Origin: Salinicola avicenniae
GTDB lineage: Bacteria > Pseudomonadota > Gammaproteobacteria > Pseudomonadales > Halomonadaceae
Reading direction: 5' to 3'
Assembly: GCF_023736115.1 (NCBI RefSeq)
Contig: NZ_JAKQZC010000005.1
Span: 124,001 to 188,000 of the forward strand
DNA: 64,000 nt
Part shown: positions 54,782 through 63,996 of the stretch, piece by piece
Numbering within the stretch: position 1 is the stretch's first letter
Layout: the number at the start of each line of letters is the position of its first letter
Notes under the pieces: model-generated
Databases searched by the model: none
What the model was told of the DNA's origin: nothing
What the model saw: the letters and a program-made list of their open reading frames with translations, nothing else
Translations under genes and position numbers: made by a program

Positions 54782-55831
54782 TCAGAAAATGGCGCTAGGT
54801 ACGCGAGACGGTCCAAAGAGATCGATGTTACCGGCATCGGCCATCAGCGCCTCCCTGCCAGTCGGCGCAAGTGGGCCGATCTGCCCCATGATCGTGTGCA
54901 GTTTCTCAGCGTAGCGCGGATCCGTCGCGTAACCGCCCTGCTGCAAAGCGACCGCCGCCGCCTTGGGCGAACCAGCCTCTGTCACACCGCGGTAGCGCGG
55001 ATTATTGCCGATCAATTGTGCATAGTCGGCGAAAGCGTCCGCGTAAGAGTCATAGACACGGAAGCGATCCGCGATCTTGACCGGCCGGCCGGCGACGTAT
55101 TCGGTCGTCGTGATCGTGGTGGTTTCCCCGTCCCAGCTCGAGCCAGCCTTGATCCCGAACAAATTATGGCTGTTACCGCCGGAAGCCGTGGGAATTTCGC
55201 GCTGACCCCAACCGGTTTCCAACGCCGCCTGGGCCAGAATCAAAGAGGCGGGCACACCGGAGGATCGCTCCGCCCGCTGTGCAGGCTCCGCTAACTGATC
55301 GACAAAGGCCGCCACATGCGGCGGGTGCGTCTGGGGAGCGCTATCCGCAGCCCCTGTACTCGGCGTGGCATCCATCTGACGCGATGCGTTCTGATGCGCT
55401 AACTCACTCTTTGGCGACGGAATTCGCAGACCATCGTGCAACACTCGCGGCGTCCCCCTCGGGATACCGGCAATCAGGCTGGAAATTTCTTCATTGGCAG
55501 CTGTTTTACCGCCAGAGGTCCCCGGCAAGCCACTCCCCTGAAGCTGAGCCACCAGCTGCTCGGCCAGGCCGATGCCCTTGCCCGCCAACACCTGGGCCCA
55601 CTGTTGGTCCTGCATCGACTGCATCGTGTCCATCTGCTGACTGTGCATAAGGCCCGATTGCGGCGACGCTTCGCGCATACTTTTCAGCATCATCTGCAAA
55701 AAGACAGCCTCAAACTGGCGAGCCGCTTCATGAAGGCTCTCTTCCGGCGCGTTCGCCGCCTTGTGTCGCAACCGCTGGACGCTTTGAACATCCAGCGCGA
55801 ACTGCCCCGAGAGATCGTTGCCAATCGCCAT
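54782..55831 (-). CDS. flgJ: Flagellar rod-assembly protein and peptidoglycan hydrolase FlgJ
   Basis: 349 residues in two domains. The N-terminal rod-scaffolding domain has ARQFEAVFLQMMLKSMREAS; a variable linker follows, then a C-terminal muramidase domain with the catalytic Glu in AQAALETGWGQRE and SHNLFGIKAG. Opens the cell wall for the growing rod. Starts at ATG 55831, sharing a base with the flgI stop. Confidence 0.95.
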   Translation of the reverse strand: MAIGNDLSGQFALDVQSVQRLRHKAANAPEESLHEAARQFEAVFLQMMLKSMREASPQSGLMHSQQMDTMQSMQDQQWAQVLAGKGIGLAEQLVAQLQGSGLPGTSGGKTAANEEISSLIAGIPRGTPRVLHDGLRIPSPKSELAHQNASRQMDATPSTGAADSAPQTHPPHVAAFVDQLAEPAQRAERSSGVPASLILAQAALETGWGQREIPTASGGNSHNLFGIKAGSSWDGETTTITTTEYVAGRPVKIADRFRVYDSYADAFADYAQLIGNNPRYRGVTEAGSPKAAAVALQQGGYATDPRYAEKLHTIMGQIGPLAPTGREALMADAGNIDLFGPSRVPSAIF

Positions 55832-56958
55832 CAGATAATCTCCAGATCGGCATTCAGAGAGCCCGATGCCTTCAACGCCTGCAGAATGGACATCAGATCC
55901 TGTGGAGACGCTCCCAGCGCGTTGAGCGCATTGACCACGTCCATCAGGTCGGCGCTGGTCTCCAGCATCTGCAACGCACCGCCCTCCTGCTGAACCGTGA
56001 TATCCGCGTTGGGCACGACAGCCGTGTCGCCGCCCGCCAGCGCATTGGGCTGGCTCACAATGGGGTTGGCGTCAATCACCACCGACAGATTGCCATGCGC
56101 CACCGCCGCCCGATTCAACGTCACCGTATCGGACAGCACCACCGAACCCGTACGCGAATTGACGACGACCCTCGCCGGGCCCCGGTCGGTGGCCACATCA
56201 ATGGACTGCACTCTAGCCAGGAAACTGACTCGGGAATTGCTGTCACCGGGTAGCTTGAGCTGAACCGTACGCCCATCCAGCGCCGCCGCGATCGGCGCCC
56301 CAAACTCCCGATTGATCGCCGCGACGACCCGACGCGCGTTTTCGAAATCGGAGCGTTTGAGAAACAGGTCGAGCGTGCCATCTGCCGTGCCGAGCCGCAG
56401 CGGCACCTCCTGCTCGACGATCCCCCCGTCGGGAATGCGACCGGCGGACTGATGATTGATCGATACGCTGCTCCCCGCAGCCTGAGCGCTGGCACCACCG
56501 ATATAGACGTTGCCCTGTGCCAGTGCGTAAACGCGGCCGTCCGCTCCCTTGAGCGGCGTCATCAGCAGCGTTCCCCCGCGCAAACTGTCCGCGTTACCGA
56601 CCGACGACACCGTCACGTCGATTTCCTGGCCCTGCCGAGAGAACGGCGGCAGCTGGGCGGTCACCATGACCGCAGCGACATTGCGAAGCTGCATGTTGGT
56701 GCCTTCCGGCACCGTCACGCCAAGCTGAGAAAGCAGGTTGGTGATGCTCTGTCCGGTAAAAGGCGCCTGCGTCGTCTGGTCGCCCGTACCGTCGAGACCG
56801 ACAACCAGCCCATAGCCGACCAGCGGGTTATCACGCACCCCGGCGAAGCTGGCAAGTTCCTGAATGCGCTGCGCCTGCGCACCGATGCTGAAACCGAGTG
56901 CGATCAGCAGCAGCAGGCTCTTGGCGAAGGTGAAGCGGCGTATTGAGGTCATAGTCAT
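55831..56958 (-). CDS. flgI: Flagellar P-ring protein FlgI
   Basis: 375 residues with a Sec signal peptide (core SLLLLIALGFSIG, cleavage after AQA). The mature start RIQELASFAGVRDNPLVGYGLVVGLDGTGDQT is strongly conserved. Forms the periplasmic P ring around the rod with FlgA's help. ATG 56958 overlaps the flgH stop (TGATG); ATG 56952 two codons later is the alternative. Confidence 0.96.
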   Translation of the reverse strand: MTMTSIRRFTFAKSLLLLIALGFSIGAQAQRIQELASFAGVRDNPLVGYGLVVGLDGTGDQTTQAPFTGQSITNLLSQLGVTVPEGTNMQLRNVAAVMVTAQLPPFSRQGQEIDVTVSSVGNADSLRGGTLLMTPLKGADGRVYALAQGNVYIGGASAQAAGSSVSINHQSAGRIPDGGIVEQEVPLRLGTADGTLDLFLKRSDFENARRVVAAINREFGAPIAAALDGRTVQLKLPGDSNSRVSFLARVQSIDVATDRGPARVVVNSRTGSVVLSDTVTLNRAAVAHGNLSVVIDANPIVSQPNALAGGDTAVVPNADITVQQEGGALQMLETSADLMDVVNALNALGASPQDLMSILQALKASGSLNADLEII

Positions 56959-57662
56959 CAGAACGGCGAGATGTTGAGGAAGAAGCGCTGCAGCCATCCC
57001 ATGGTCTGCGCCTCATTGATATAGCCATCACCGATATACTCGATGCGGGCATCGGCCACTTCGGTCGAGGGCACCGTGTTGGCGCCGCTGATCGCACGTG
57101 GATTGACCACACCGGAGAACCGGATGTACTCGGTCCCCTGGTTGATCGCGATCTGCTTTTCGCCGCGCACCATCAGGTTCCCGTTGGCGAGCACGTTGTA
57201 GACCGTCACCGTGATTCTCCCGGTGAAAGTATTGTTGGCATTCGCCCCGCCAGCGCCGTTGAACACGTTCTCGCCCGCCATGTCGATGCCATAGTCTTCG
57301 AGGAAGTCGAGCGCTTCAGGAATCTGCGCCAGGTTCAGCGCAGTGGAACCATTGCGCGAGGCGTTGGCCGCCGAGTTCTTGCTCGCACTGACGTCTTCGT
57401 TAAGCACGATCGTGATGATGTCACCGACCTGTCGGGGACGGCGGTCCTCGAACAGCGGCTGGAATCCGAAACGGGCCTGATAAATCGAGCCATTCGCCTG
57501 CGTCGGCGGCGTCGTCGGGATCTCCACCGGATCGGAGTTCTCGACCACCGAGTGGCGCGGGATCTGCGCGCAGCCACTCAGTATCAGCAAGACCACAAGC
57601 GCCAGCGCAATCGCCAAGCGGGAGCCGCCGTTTACCTTGCCCGCGCGCGTCGGATGCGACAT
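56958..57662 (-). CDS. flgH: Flagellar L-ring lipoprotein FlgH
   Basis: 234 residues. A type II signal peptide ends with LILSGC. Family motifs: [32 protein letters not shown] and [31 protein letters not shown] in pieces. Builds the outer-membrane L ring. ATG 57662 has GAGG six bases upstream; ATG 57674, directly after the flgG stop, has none. Confidence 0.95.
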   Translation of the reverse strand: MSHPTRAGKVNGGSRLAIALALVVLLILSGCAQIPRHSVVENSDPVEIPTTPPTQANGSIYQARFGFQPLFEDRRPRQVGDIITIVLNEDVSASKNSAANASRNGSTALNLAQIPEALDFLEDYGIDMAGENVFNGAGGANANNTFTGRITVTVYNVLANGNLMVRGEKQIAINQGTEYIRFSGVVNPRAISGANTVPSTEVADARIEYIGDGYINEAQTMGWLQRFFLNISPF

Positions 57663-57674
57663 CTCACACCTCAT

Positions 57675-58457
57675 TTAGAGCTGACTCAGACGCGCAAGCA
57701 TCTCATCGGACGTCTCGACAGCCTTGCTGTTGATCTCGTAGGCGCGCTGCGTCTCGATCATGCTGACCATCTCTTCGACCACGTTGACGTTGGAGGTCTC
57801 GACGTAGCCCTGATAGATCGTACCGGCACCATCCAGGCCCGGGTTGAGATCGTTGCGCGGGCCGGAAGCCTCGGTTTCGAGATAAAGGTTCTGGCCGATA
57901 CTCTGAAGCCCGGTCGGGTTGATGAAGGTCGTTACCATCAACTGACCGACTTCGTTGTTCTGCGAGGTCCCCGGCTGGGTAACCGATACCGCACCGTCCT
58001 GACTGACACTGATCGACAGGGCGTTCTGCGGCACCACGATCGGCGGATCAACAGGGTAGCCACCCGCGGTTACCAGCTGACCGTTCTCGTTGATCTGGAA
58101 GCTGCCATCACGCGTATAGGCGGTCGTACCATCCGGCATTTGAACGGCAAAGAACCCCTTGCCGTTGATCGCCAGGTCACGCGAGTTCTCGGTGTTCTGC
58201 AGGCCGCCCTGCGTGTGCAGCCGCTCGGTCGCGACGGGCCGCACACCGGTACCAACCTGCATCCCGGACGGAAGTGTGTCGACGACGGAAGACTGGGCGC
58301 CGGGCTGGCGCACGTTCTGGTAGAGCAGATCTTCGAAGACTGCCCGAGAACGCTTGAAACCATTGGTCGAGACGTTGGCCAAGTTGTTGGAAATGACATC
58401 CAGCTTGACCTGCTGCGACTCGAGCCCCGTCTTGGCGGTCCACAGTGACTTGATCAT
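57675..58457 (-). CDS. flgG: Flagellar distal rod protein FlgG
   Basis: 260 residues, the standard length. N-terminal [20 protein letters not shown] with [17 protein letters not shown]-terminal [31 protein letters not shown] in pieces, the rod domain that forms the coaxial helix. FlgG makes the distal rod beyond FlgF. Confidence 0.97.
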   Translation of the reverse strand: MIKSLWTAKTGLESQQVKLDVISNNLANVSTNGFKRSRAVFEDLLYQNVRQPGAQSSVVDTLPSGMQVGTGVRPVATERLHTQGGLQNTENSRDLAINGKGFFAVQMPDGTTAYTRDGSFQINENGQLVTAGGYPVDPPIVVPQNALSISVSQDGAVSVTQPGTSQNNEVGQLMVTTFINPTGLQSIGQNLYLETEASGPRNDLNPGLDGAGTIYQGYVETSNVNVVEEMVSMIETQRAYEINSKAVETSDEMLARLSQL

Positions 58458-58534
58458 GGAGAAAACCTCGTTTCAATGTACCGGGCGGCAGATTAATGGG
58501 CGGTAGACCGACCTGAGCCAGGTAGGGGAAATCG

Positions 58535-59302
58535 TTAGCCCGAGATGGAAAGCAGGCTGTTCGCCCGTTCGGCATTCTGATCAGCGCTCTCGATGACCTT
58601 CATATGCATGTCGTAGCGCCGCGAGCTGTCAATCATGGTAATCATTGCCTCGGTCGCCGTGACGTTGCTGCCTTCCAGCGCACCGGGCACCAGGCGCAGC
58701 GTGTCATCTGCCGGCACCGGCGCAGCCAATTCCTCGCCTTCCGCCGGTGTCATGCGAAATAGGCCATCTTCGCCCCGCACCAGGTTCTCGTTGCCGGGTG
58801 CCACCATTTTCAGGCGGGCCAGCGGTGCCACCGCATCCGGGTTCTGCCCCGGCTCCAACACGCTGATCGTGCCGTCGGGCGCGATGGTGACATCGCCTCC
58901 CAGCGGCACCACGATCGCTTGGCCGTTATCGGACAGCACGGGGTTGCCCAGAGACATCAGCAAGCCGGTATCGTCAACCTGGAAATCACCGCGCCGGGTA
59001 TAGGCCTCGCCACCGTCGGGCGACTGGACCGCCAGCCAATTGTCGTCACCCTGCAACGCCACATCGAGACTGCGCCCGGTCGTGCTGACGTTACCAGACG
59101 TGAAGTTCGATCCCGGCGTCGACATCATCGAGGCCACGCGCGTGGGCAGTCGAGCTTCGCCTTCGACTGGCACGGCGCGCATTGCCATCAACTCGCCCCG
59201 AAAGCCCGGCGTACTGACGTTAGACAGGTTGTGGTTGTTGACCGCCTGTTGCGCCATCGATTGGCTCGCGCCACCGCCGGCCGTATAAAGAATGCGATCC
59301 AT
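58535..59302 (-). CDS. flgF: Flagellar proximal rod protein FlgF
   Basis: 255 residues. N-terminal MDRILYTAGGGASQSMAQQA and SNVSTPGFRGELMAM are typical of FlgF, as is the end EGSNVTATEAMITMIDSSRRYDMHMKVI. A 77-base gap separates it from flgG; 56 bases separate it from flgE. Rod protein between FlgC and FlgG. Confidence 0.96.
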   Translation of the reverse strand: MDRILYTAGGGASQSMAQQAVNNHNLSNVSTPGFRGELMAMRAVPVEGEARLPTRVASMMSTPGSNFTSGNVSTTGRSLDVALQGDDNWLAVQSPDGGEAYTRRGDFQVDDTGLLMSLGNPVLSDNGQAIVVPLGGDVTIAPDGTISVLEPGQNPDAVAPLARLKMVAPGNENLVRGEDGLFRMTPAEGEELAAPVPADDTLRLVPGALEGSNVTATEAMITMIDSSRRYDMHMKVIESADQNAERANSLLSISG

Positions 59303-59358
59303 GAGGATCTCCCTAGCGAGAGGCGCCGCCGCTCACGACAAGCGGCAGCGCGGACCCA

Positions 59359-60714
59359 TCAGCGCAGCTGCGCGATCTGATCCATGACTTCGGACTGGGT
59401 GCGAATCGAGTTGGTATTGGCCTGGTAGTTGCGCTGGGCAATGATCAGGTTGACCAGCTCCTGGGTCAGATCGACGTTGGACGCTTCCAGGGTTTCCGCC
59501 TGAATACTGCCCAACGTGCCGGTACCAGCGATTCCAAGGATCTCGTTACCGGAGTCCGCCGTTGCCTGGAACAGGTTGCCGCCGGACGGCGTCAGGCCTT
59601 CCGGATTGCGGAAGTTCGCCAGGGCGACCTGCCCGAGGTCAACGCTACGCTCGTTGGTGTAGTTGCCGACGACTCGACCGTCATCGGTGAAACTAATACC
59701 GGCGAGCGAACCGGAGGCATAGCCATCCTGCGCCACGCTCTTGACGGTGGAGTCATTGGCGTACTGCGTGGTACCGGCCAGATTGAACATCGCCGTGATG
59801 GTGTTGACACCGTCCGGTAGCTGACCTGCGTCACCGTTGCTGACGAACTCGAGGTTCGGCCACTCATAAGCAGGATCGGTGATGTCAGCGATGCCCACCG
59901 GGTCGCCAGCCGCATCGAGCTCCGAGAACTGCGTCAAAGCACCATTTTCATTGAATGCAGCGCCGAACTCCTGATCGCTCAACACCCCATCCAGCGCGGT
60001 ACGAGCCGTCCACTGGTTGTCACCGCCCTTCTGGAAATAGAGCGTGGCGCTGTGTTGCAGACCCTGTGAATCGTAAACGGAGAAGCTGGTCGAATACTGA
60101 TAGTTCAGCGTCGTCTGATCGACCGGATCGTTGGTACCGTTACTGTCGCCGAGCGTGTCGTACAGCGTGACCGATGAATAGGTCGTGGGATCGCCGGCAT
60201 CATAGGCAGCAGTGCCGGAATCCAGGTTCAGTTGTAACGCCACACCTTCACCGGAATCCCCCGTGGCGCTGGCAGGCATGTCGGCCGCCGGGACATTGAT
60301 GACTTGAGGCGCACCACCAACGACGACACCGGAAGTGACATCATTGGCATTGGCCAGCCCGTAACCCATTAGTCGCGCGCCTTGGGCATTCTCCAGATAA
60401 CCATCAGAGGTCATGGTCAACTGGCCGTTGCGCGAATACCCGATCTGCCCCTCCTGCTGGAAACGCAGAAAGCCGTCACCGCTGATGGCGATATCCAGGT
60501 TGCGGCCCGTCGTTTCCAAGCTGCCCGTCGAAAAGTCCTGCAGCACGCCGGAAACGCGCGTCCCCAGGCCGACAGCACTATTGGCGAAGACATCGGCAAA
60601 CTGGACAGAACCACTTTTAAAACCGCTGGTCTGCGAGTTCGAGATGTTGTTGCCGATCACATCCAATTGCTGGGATGCAGCGTTGACACCACTCAGTGCC
60701 TGCGAAAAACCCAT
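59359..60714 (-). CDS. flgE: Flagellar hook protein FlgE
   Basis: 451 residues, longer than E. coli FlgE (402) because the central surface domain is larger. Start MGFSQALSGVNAASQQLDVI with SNSQTSGFKSG, end VDLTQELVNLIIAQRNYQAN and TQSEVMDQIAQLR. The hook joins rod to filament and is exported until FliK stops it. A very acidic protein, as expected in a halophile. Confidence 0.96.
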   Translation of the reverse strand: MGFSQALSGVNAASQQLDVIGNNISNSQTSGFKSGSVQFADVFANSAVGLGTRVSGVLQDFSTGSLETTGRNLDIAISGDGFLRFQQEGQIGYSRNGQLTMTSDGYLENAQGARLMGYGLANANDVTSGVVVGGAPQVINVPAADMPASATGDSGEGVALQLNLDSGTAAYDAGDPTTYSSVTLYDTLGDSNGTNDPVDQTTLNYQYSTSFSVYDSQGLQHSATLYFQKGGDNQWTARTALDGVLSDQEFGAAFNENGALTQFSELDAAGDPVGIADITDPAYEWPNLEFVSNGDAGQLPDGVNTITAMFNLAGTTQYANDSTVKSVAQDGYASGSLAGISFTDDGRVVGNYTNERSVDLGQVALANFRNPEGLTPSGGNLFQATADSGNEILGIAGTGTLGSIQAETLEASNVDLTQELVNLIIAQRNYQANTNSIRTQSEVMDQIAQLR

Positions 60715-60794
60715 GATTGACTCCCTGCTTTTTCAAGCGTTGCGTTATCAAGCGTCGTATATCGTCAAAAACGGTGATGGACGTTCAAATGCAC

Positions 60795-61505
60795 TCAGAG
60801 AATTTGACGCACGTCCGCCAGCGTCACGGGATCCTGAGTGGGCCCCAGGTCCAGCCGAGGCGCACCGTCGCTCTGCTGGGTCACACCATTGACCAGCGCA
60901 TAATTGAGCGTGGTCGGCGCGGAGGTCTCGTCACCATTGATCGCGGTGATCTGGGCGGTGTAGACCGAGTCGGGCGAGGCGTAGCCACCGCTTTCCAACT
61001 GGCCATTCCAGGTAAAGCTGTGAACGCCCGAGCTCAGCGGCCCGGTCGAGAAGGTATCCAGCGCCTCGCCATTGGCACCGCGGATCGTGATCTCCAGATC
61101 CTCGACCGCGTTGTTGAGGTCGACACCGATCGGCGTCGTGGCCACCTCACCGGTCGTTTCGTCAGCCGCGCCCACCAGAATCCGGTTGCCCGGCACCATG
61201 ACGCCTTGGCCGATCAGCGCCGTGGCCTGCAGCGCCCGGCCGGCATCGATCTGGTCGTTGATCTGCGCCAGGCTGTCGTTGAGCTTCTCGATACCACTGA
61301 CCGTGTTGATCTGCGCCAACTGCGCAGTCATGTCCGAGTTTTCCATCGGCTTGGTGGGATCCTGATTCTTCAACTGCGTGACCAGCAGCGTCATGAATCG
61401 ATCATTGAGATCATCACCGGAGTCCACCCCGGTACTGCGCGAATCACCTGTCGGGGAAGCGTTGATGTTGGCCAGCGTGTTGCTGCCGATTACCGGGCTG
61501 GACAT
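60795..61505 (-). CDS. flgD: Flagellar hook cap protein FlgD
   Basis: 236 residues. Family N-terminal region DRFMTLLVTQLKNQDPTKPMENSDMTAQLAQ (pieces), then an Ig-like/FnIII-like domain (VHSFTWNGQLESGGYASPDSVY). Scaffold that caps the hook during assembly. Lies between flgC and flgE, with an 80-base gap to flgE. Confidence 0.96.
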   Translation of the reverse strand: MSSPVIGSNTLANINASPTGDSRSTGVDSGDDLNDRFMTLLVTQLKNQDPTKPMENSDMTAQLAQINTVSGIEKLNDSLAQINDQIDAGRALQATALIGQGVMVPGNRILVGAADETTGEVATTPIGVDLNNAVEDLEITIRGANGEALDTFSTGPLSSGVHSFTWNGQLESGGYASPDSVYTAQITAINGDETSAPTTLNYALVNGVTQQSDGAPRLDLGPTQDPVTLADVRQIL

Positions 61506-61606
61506 CCTTTCTCCTTGCGCTTACGCGCGGCGTTGTATCGTTACCGAACTACCATTCTTACCGAACTACCGTTGCATCCGCGGTTGGCGTGACGGCACTT
61601 GAGTCC

Positions 61607-62017
61607 TTAGCCTTCACCGATTCTCAGCGTCCGGCTCATCAATGTCTTCGCCGTATCCATGACCTCGACGTTGGCCTGGTAAGAGCGGGATGCCGAAATC
61701 ATGTCAACCATCTCGTTGACGGGATTGACATTGGGCAACTGCACATACCCTTCTTCGTTCGCCAACGGATCGCCCGGACGGTACTCCATGCGCATGGGGG
61801 TCGTGTTGTCCTCGACCACGCGATCGACCCTCACACCGCCAGGGCCGCCGCCGTACTGCTCGAGCGCTTGAAACATGACCTGCTTGGCGCGGTAGGGCTG
61901 GCCATCAGGACCGGCCACGCTGTCGGCGTTGGCCAGGTTGCTGGCCGTCACGTTCATCCGCTGCGAATTAGCGGTGAGCGCCGAGCCCGAAATATCGAAT
62001 ACACTGAACATGGACAT
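61607..62017 (-). CDS. flgC: Flagellar proximal rod protein FlgC
   Basis: 136 residues. N-terminal [27 protein letters not shown], and C-terminal [25 protein letters not shown] are typical. ATG 62017 has GGAG eight bases upstream; a second ATG is two codons on. Four bases after flgB. A 101-base gap precedes flgD. Confidence 0.96.
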   Translation of the reverse strand: MSMFSVFDISGSALTANSQRMNVTASNLANADSVAGPDGQPYRAKQVMFQALEQYGGGPGGVRVDRVVEDNTTPMRMEYRPGDPLANEEGYVQLPNVNPVNEMVDMISASRSYQANVEVMDTAKTLMSRTLRIGEG

Positions 62018-62021
62018 CGAC

Positions 62022-62441
62022 TTACTCCGATTGCATGGCGGTCTTGAGACCCTGAATCCGCCGACTGATGAAAGTCAGGTCCGCCTCGTAACGCAGCGCG
62101 TTGTCAGCGAAGGCCGTACGCTCGCGGTCCATATCCACCGTATTGCCATCCAGGCTCGGCTGATCGGGGACACGATAGAGCAGCTCGTCGACACCGCTCG
62201 ACCCCTCGACGCCGCCAGCAATATGACGCGCCGACGTACGAGACAGAGACAATCCATCACTACCGGCGGCCCGCCCCTGTTCCATGACACGCCCTAACTC
62301 CTGTTGGAAGTTGAAATCACGGGCCTTGAAATTGGGCGTGTCGGCGTTGGCGATGTTGTTGGACAGCACCTGCTGACGCTGCGAGCGCAGATTGAGAGCT
62401 TCCTGTTGAAAGCGCAGCGCGTTATCCAGCTTGTCGAGCAT
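62022..62441 (-). CDS. flgB: Flagellar proximal rod protein FlgB
   Basis: 139 residues. [28 protein letters not shown] is the rod-domain hallmark, seen near residues 17-45, and the end [14 protein letters not shown] is typical. GGAGGAG before ATG 62441. First gene of the flgBCDEFGHIJ run and divergent from flgA. Confidence 0.96.
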   Translation of the reverse strand: MLDKLDNALRFQQEALNLRSQRQQVLSNNIANADTPNFKARDFNFQQELGRVMEQGRAAGSDGLSLSRTSARHIAGGVEGSSGVDELLYRVPDQPSLDGNTVDMDRERTAFADNALRYEADLTFISRRIQGLKTAMQSE

Positions 62442-62754
62442 GCCGAAGACTCCTCCAGAAACTGAGCAGGTCTCTAATCACGACACCTCATCGAGAAGAG
62501 GGTCTGTCACCGAGAGATCGCCTGCCCAGGGAAATTGACAGGGTGGAGAATAGCGACCCACTCGTCTCGACAATCGCGTAAACAGACCCTCAATTGCGTG
62601 TCATTTTCGCGATTGCCGACCTTCGCCCCTCCGTACAATCGCCTTCAACGCTATCGTTCCGTCCTTCCGATACCCGTTTTCTGGCGTTTCAGGCCTGTCT
62701 ATCTCGCCCCAGGCCGGTTCTCGGAATCCCCGATGCGCAGGAGACCTCATACGC
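62442..62754. promoter_or_regulatory. Divergent flgB-flgA promoter region with a 10-bp split dyad
   Basis: 313 bases without a gene. GAGGGTCTGT (62498-62507) and ACAGACCCTC (62582-62591) are exact inverted copies set 74 bases apart. A regulator dimer bound at both arms could form a loop over the promoters. An FlhDC-like partial site, GAGAATAGCG, lies between them. I cannot place a firm -35/-10 for either gene. Confidence 0.45.
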
Positions 62755-63555
62755 ATGAACGGCGCCCTACCCCCAGACAACTACGAATCTCTGCGCCACC
62801 ATCGCAAGACACGCCTTCGTCGGCTGCTACTCGCCTGTGCGTCGGCGCTGATCGTGGCGCTGTTCATTATTGCGCTACTGCCACTGCCGACGATTGCGCA
62901 TGCCGCGGCCGGCAATTCCAGTGCCAGCGAAGCCAGCGCTGAAGATCCTGTCACGACCAGCGTTCGCCACTTCCTTCAGGCACAGACATCCTCACTGGGC
63001 GATCACGTCACGATCGAGGTATCTCCCTCGACGGCCGATCTGGGGGAATGCGCCAGCCCGGAACCATTTCTGCCTCGCCCCGGGGTGCCACAGGGCCGCG
63101 TTGTCGTCGGTGTTCGCTGCGCAGACGGGGACGGCTCCCGCTATCTGCGTGCCGAGATCTCGGCCATGATTCGCCACCTGGTCGCAAAGCAGGCCGTCGC
63201 GCCAGGCGAAATCGTGGATAGCTCGACTCTGGACTGGCAGACGTCGGATATCTCCCGCCTTCGTCGGGGCTATCTCACATCGATGGAAGGGGTCGCAGGT
63301 CAAGTGGCGACCCGACGTATCCCTCAGGGCGCCACACTGACCGACGCCATGGTCAGAAAGCCCTGGATGGTCAAGCGTGGAGATACCGTACAACTCTCTG
63401 TCATCGGCCAGGGCTTCCGTATCAGTCGTCGCGTGGAAGCGCTCGAGAACGGCAGCATGGGGAGCACGATTCGACTCAGGACCGGGGACAACCGAATCCT
63501 GCAGGGCACCGTCACAGGGCCTGATAGCTTGAGCGCCGGTGATCAGCGTCGCTAA
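62755..63555 (+). CDS. flgA: Flagellar P-ring assembly chaperone FlgA
   Basis: 266 residues. A basic N-terminus and one membrane helix or signal sequence (ALIVALFIIALLPLPTIAHA), then the periplasmic FlgA domains. The C-terminal SAF-like fold has VAPGEIVDSSTLDWQ, RRIPQGATLTDAMV and VKRGDTVQLSVIGQGFRI. Assists FlgI polymerisation. ATG 62755; the N-terminal cytoplasmic part is longer than in E. coli FlgA (219). Confidence 0.94.
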   Translation: MNGALPPDNYESLRHHRKTRLRRLLLACASALIVALFIIALLPLPTIAHAAAGNSSASEASAEDPVTTSVRHFLQAQTSSLGDHVTIEVSPSTADLGECASPEPFLPRPGVPQGRVVVGVRCADGDGSRYLRAEISAMIRHLVAKQAVAPGEIVDSSTLDWQTSDISRLRRGYLTSMEGVAGQVATRRIPQGATLTDAMVRKPWMVKRGDTVQLSVIGQGFRISRRVEALENGSMGSTIRLRTGDNRILQGTVTGPDSLSAGDQRR

Positions 63556-63565
63556 ATAGCGACGC
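63546..63565 (+). terminator. Hairpin over the flgA stop codon
   Basis: GCGTCGCT-AAAT-AGCGACGC, a perfect 8-bp stem whose loop contains most of the flgA TAA stop. A T-rich stretch follows only about ten bases later, so it may end or stabilise the flgA message rather than terminate strongly. Confidence 0.45.
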
Positions 63566-63604
63566 GAAAGATAAATTTCTTAACAAAACTCAGGCGAAAA
63601 CGCT

Positions 63605-63631
63605 TTTAGTTTCCGAGAGGGTTGCCGATAA
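63605..63631 (+). promoter_or_regulatory. Sigma-28 (FliA) promoter of flgM
   Basis: TTTAGTTT, exactly 11 bases, GCCGATAA. The -10 is a perfect match and the -35 close to TAAAGTTT. It lies 46 bases upstream of the flgM start. This gives the anti-sigma factor a late, FliA-dependent promoter separate from flgA. Confidence 0.88.
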
Positions 63632-63676
63632 CGTAGGCAAGCACACAGACGTGCACCCAGCCACGAGGTGATCATC

Positions 63677-63955
63677 TTGAAAATCGATCAGACGCATCCG
63701 TTGACCCGCCCTACGCAGAGCGATGCCACGGAACAGAAGAAGGCAACAGCCCCCGCAGCGGATACCCAAACCGTCGCGGGCTCCACAACCACGTTTAGCC
63801 AGCTCTCTGCCCAGGATGACAGCAGCGATATCGATACCGCACGTGTCAACGAGATCCGACAGGCCATTGCCGATGGCAGTCTGGAGCTCGACACCAGCAA
63901 GATCGCCGACGGCCTGGTCCAGAGCGTTCGCGATATGCTGGGCCGAGACAGCTAA
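63677..63955 (+). CDS. flgM: Anti-sigma-28 factor FlgM
   Basis: 92 residues, acidic, mostly disordered. Start TTG 63677, GAGG eight bases upstream, gives MKIDQTHPLTRP, the family beginning; the frame also has a GTG at 63668 that would overlap the ribosome site. The C-terminal sigma-binding helices are visible: ARVNEIRQAIADGSLELDTSKIAD and LVQSVRDML. Binds FliA until it is exported after hook completion. Confidence 0.93.
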   Translation: MKIDQTHPLTRPTQSDATEQKKATAPAADTQTVAGSTTTFSQLSAQDDSSDIDTARVNEIRQAIADGSLELDTSKIADGLVQSVRDMLGRDS

Positions 63956-63996
63956 CGTTTCTCGCCACTGATTCTGAAAACGCCAGGTAACGCCCC

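Noticed and set aside
62541-62556. FlhDC box in the flgB-flgA gap
   Set aside because: GAGAATAGCG matches one half-site at about nine of sixteen positions, and no second half-site lies at the required spacing.
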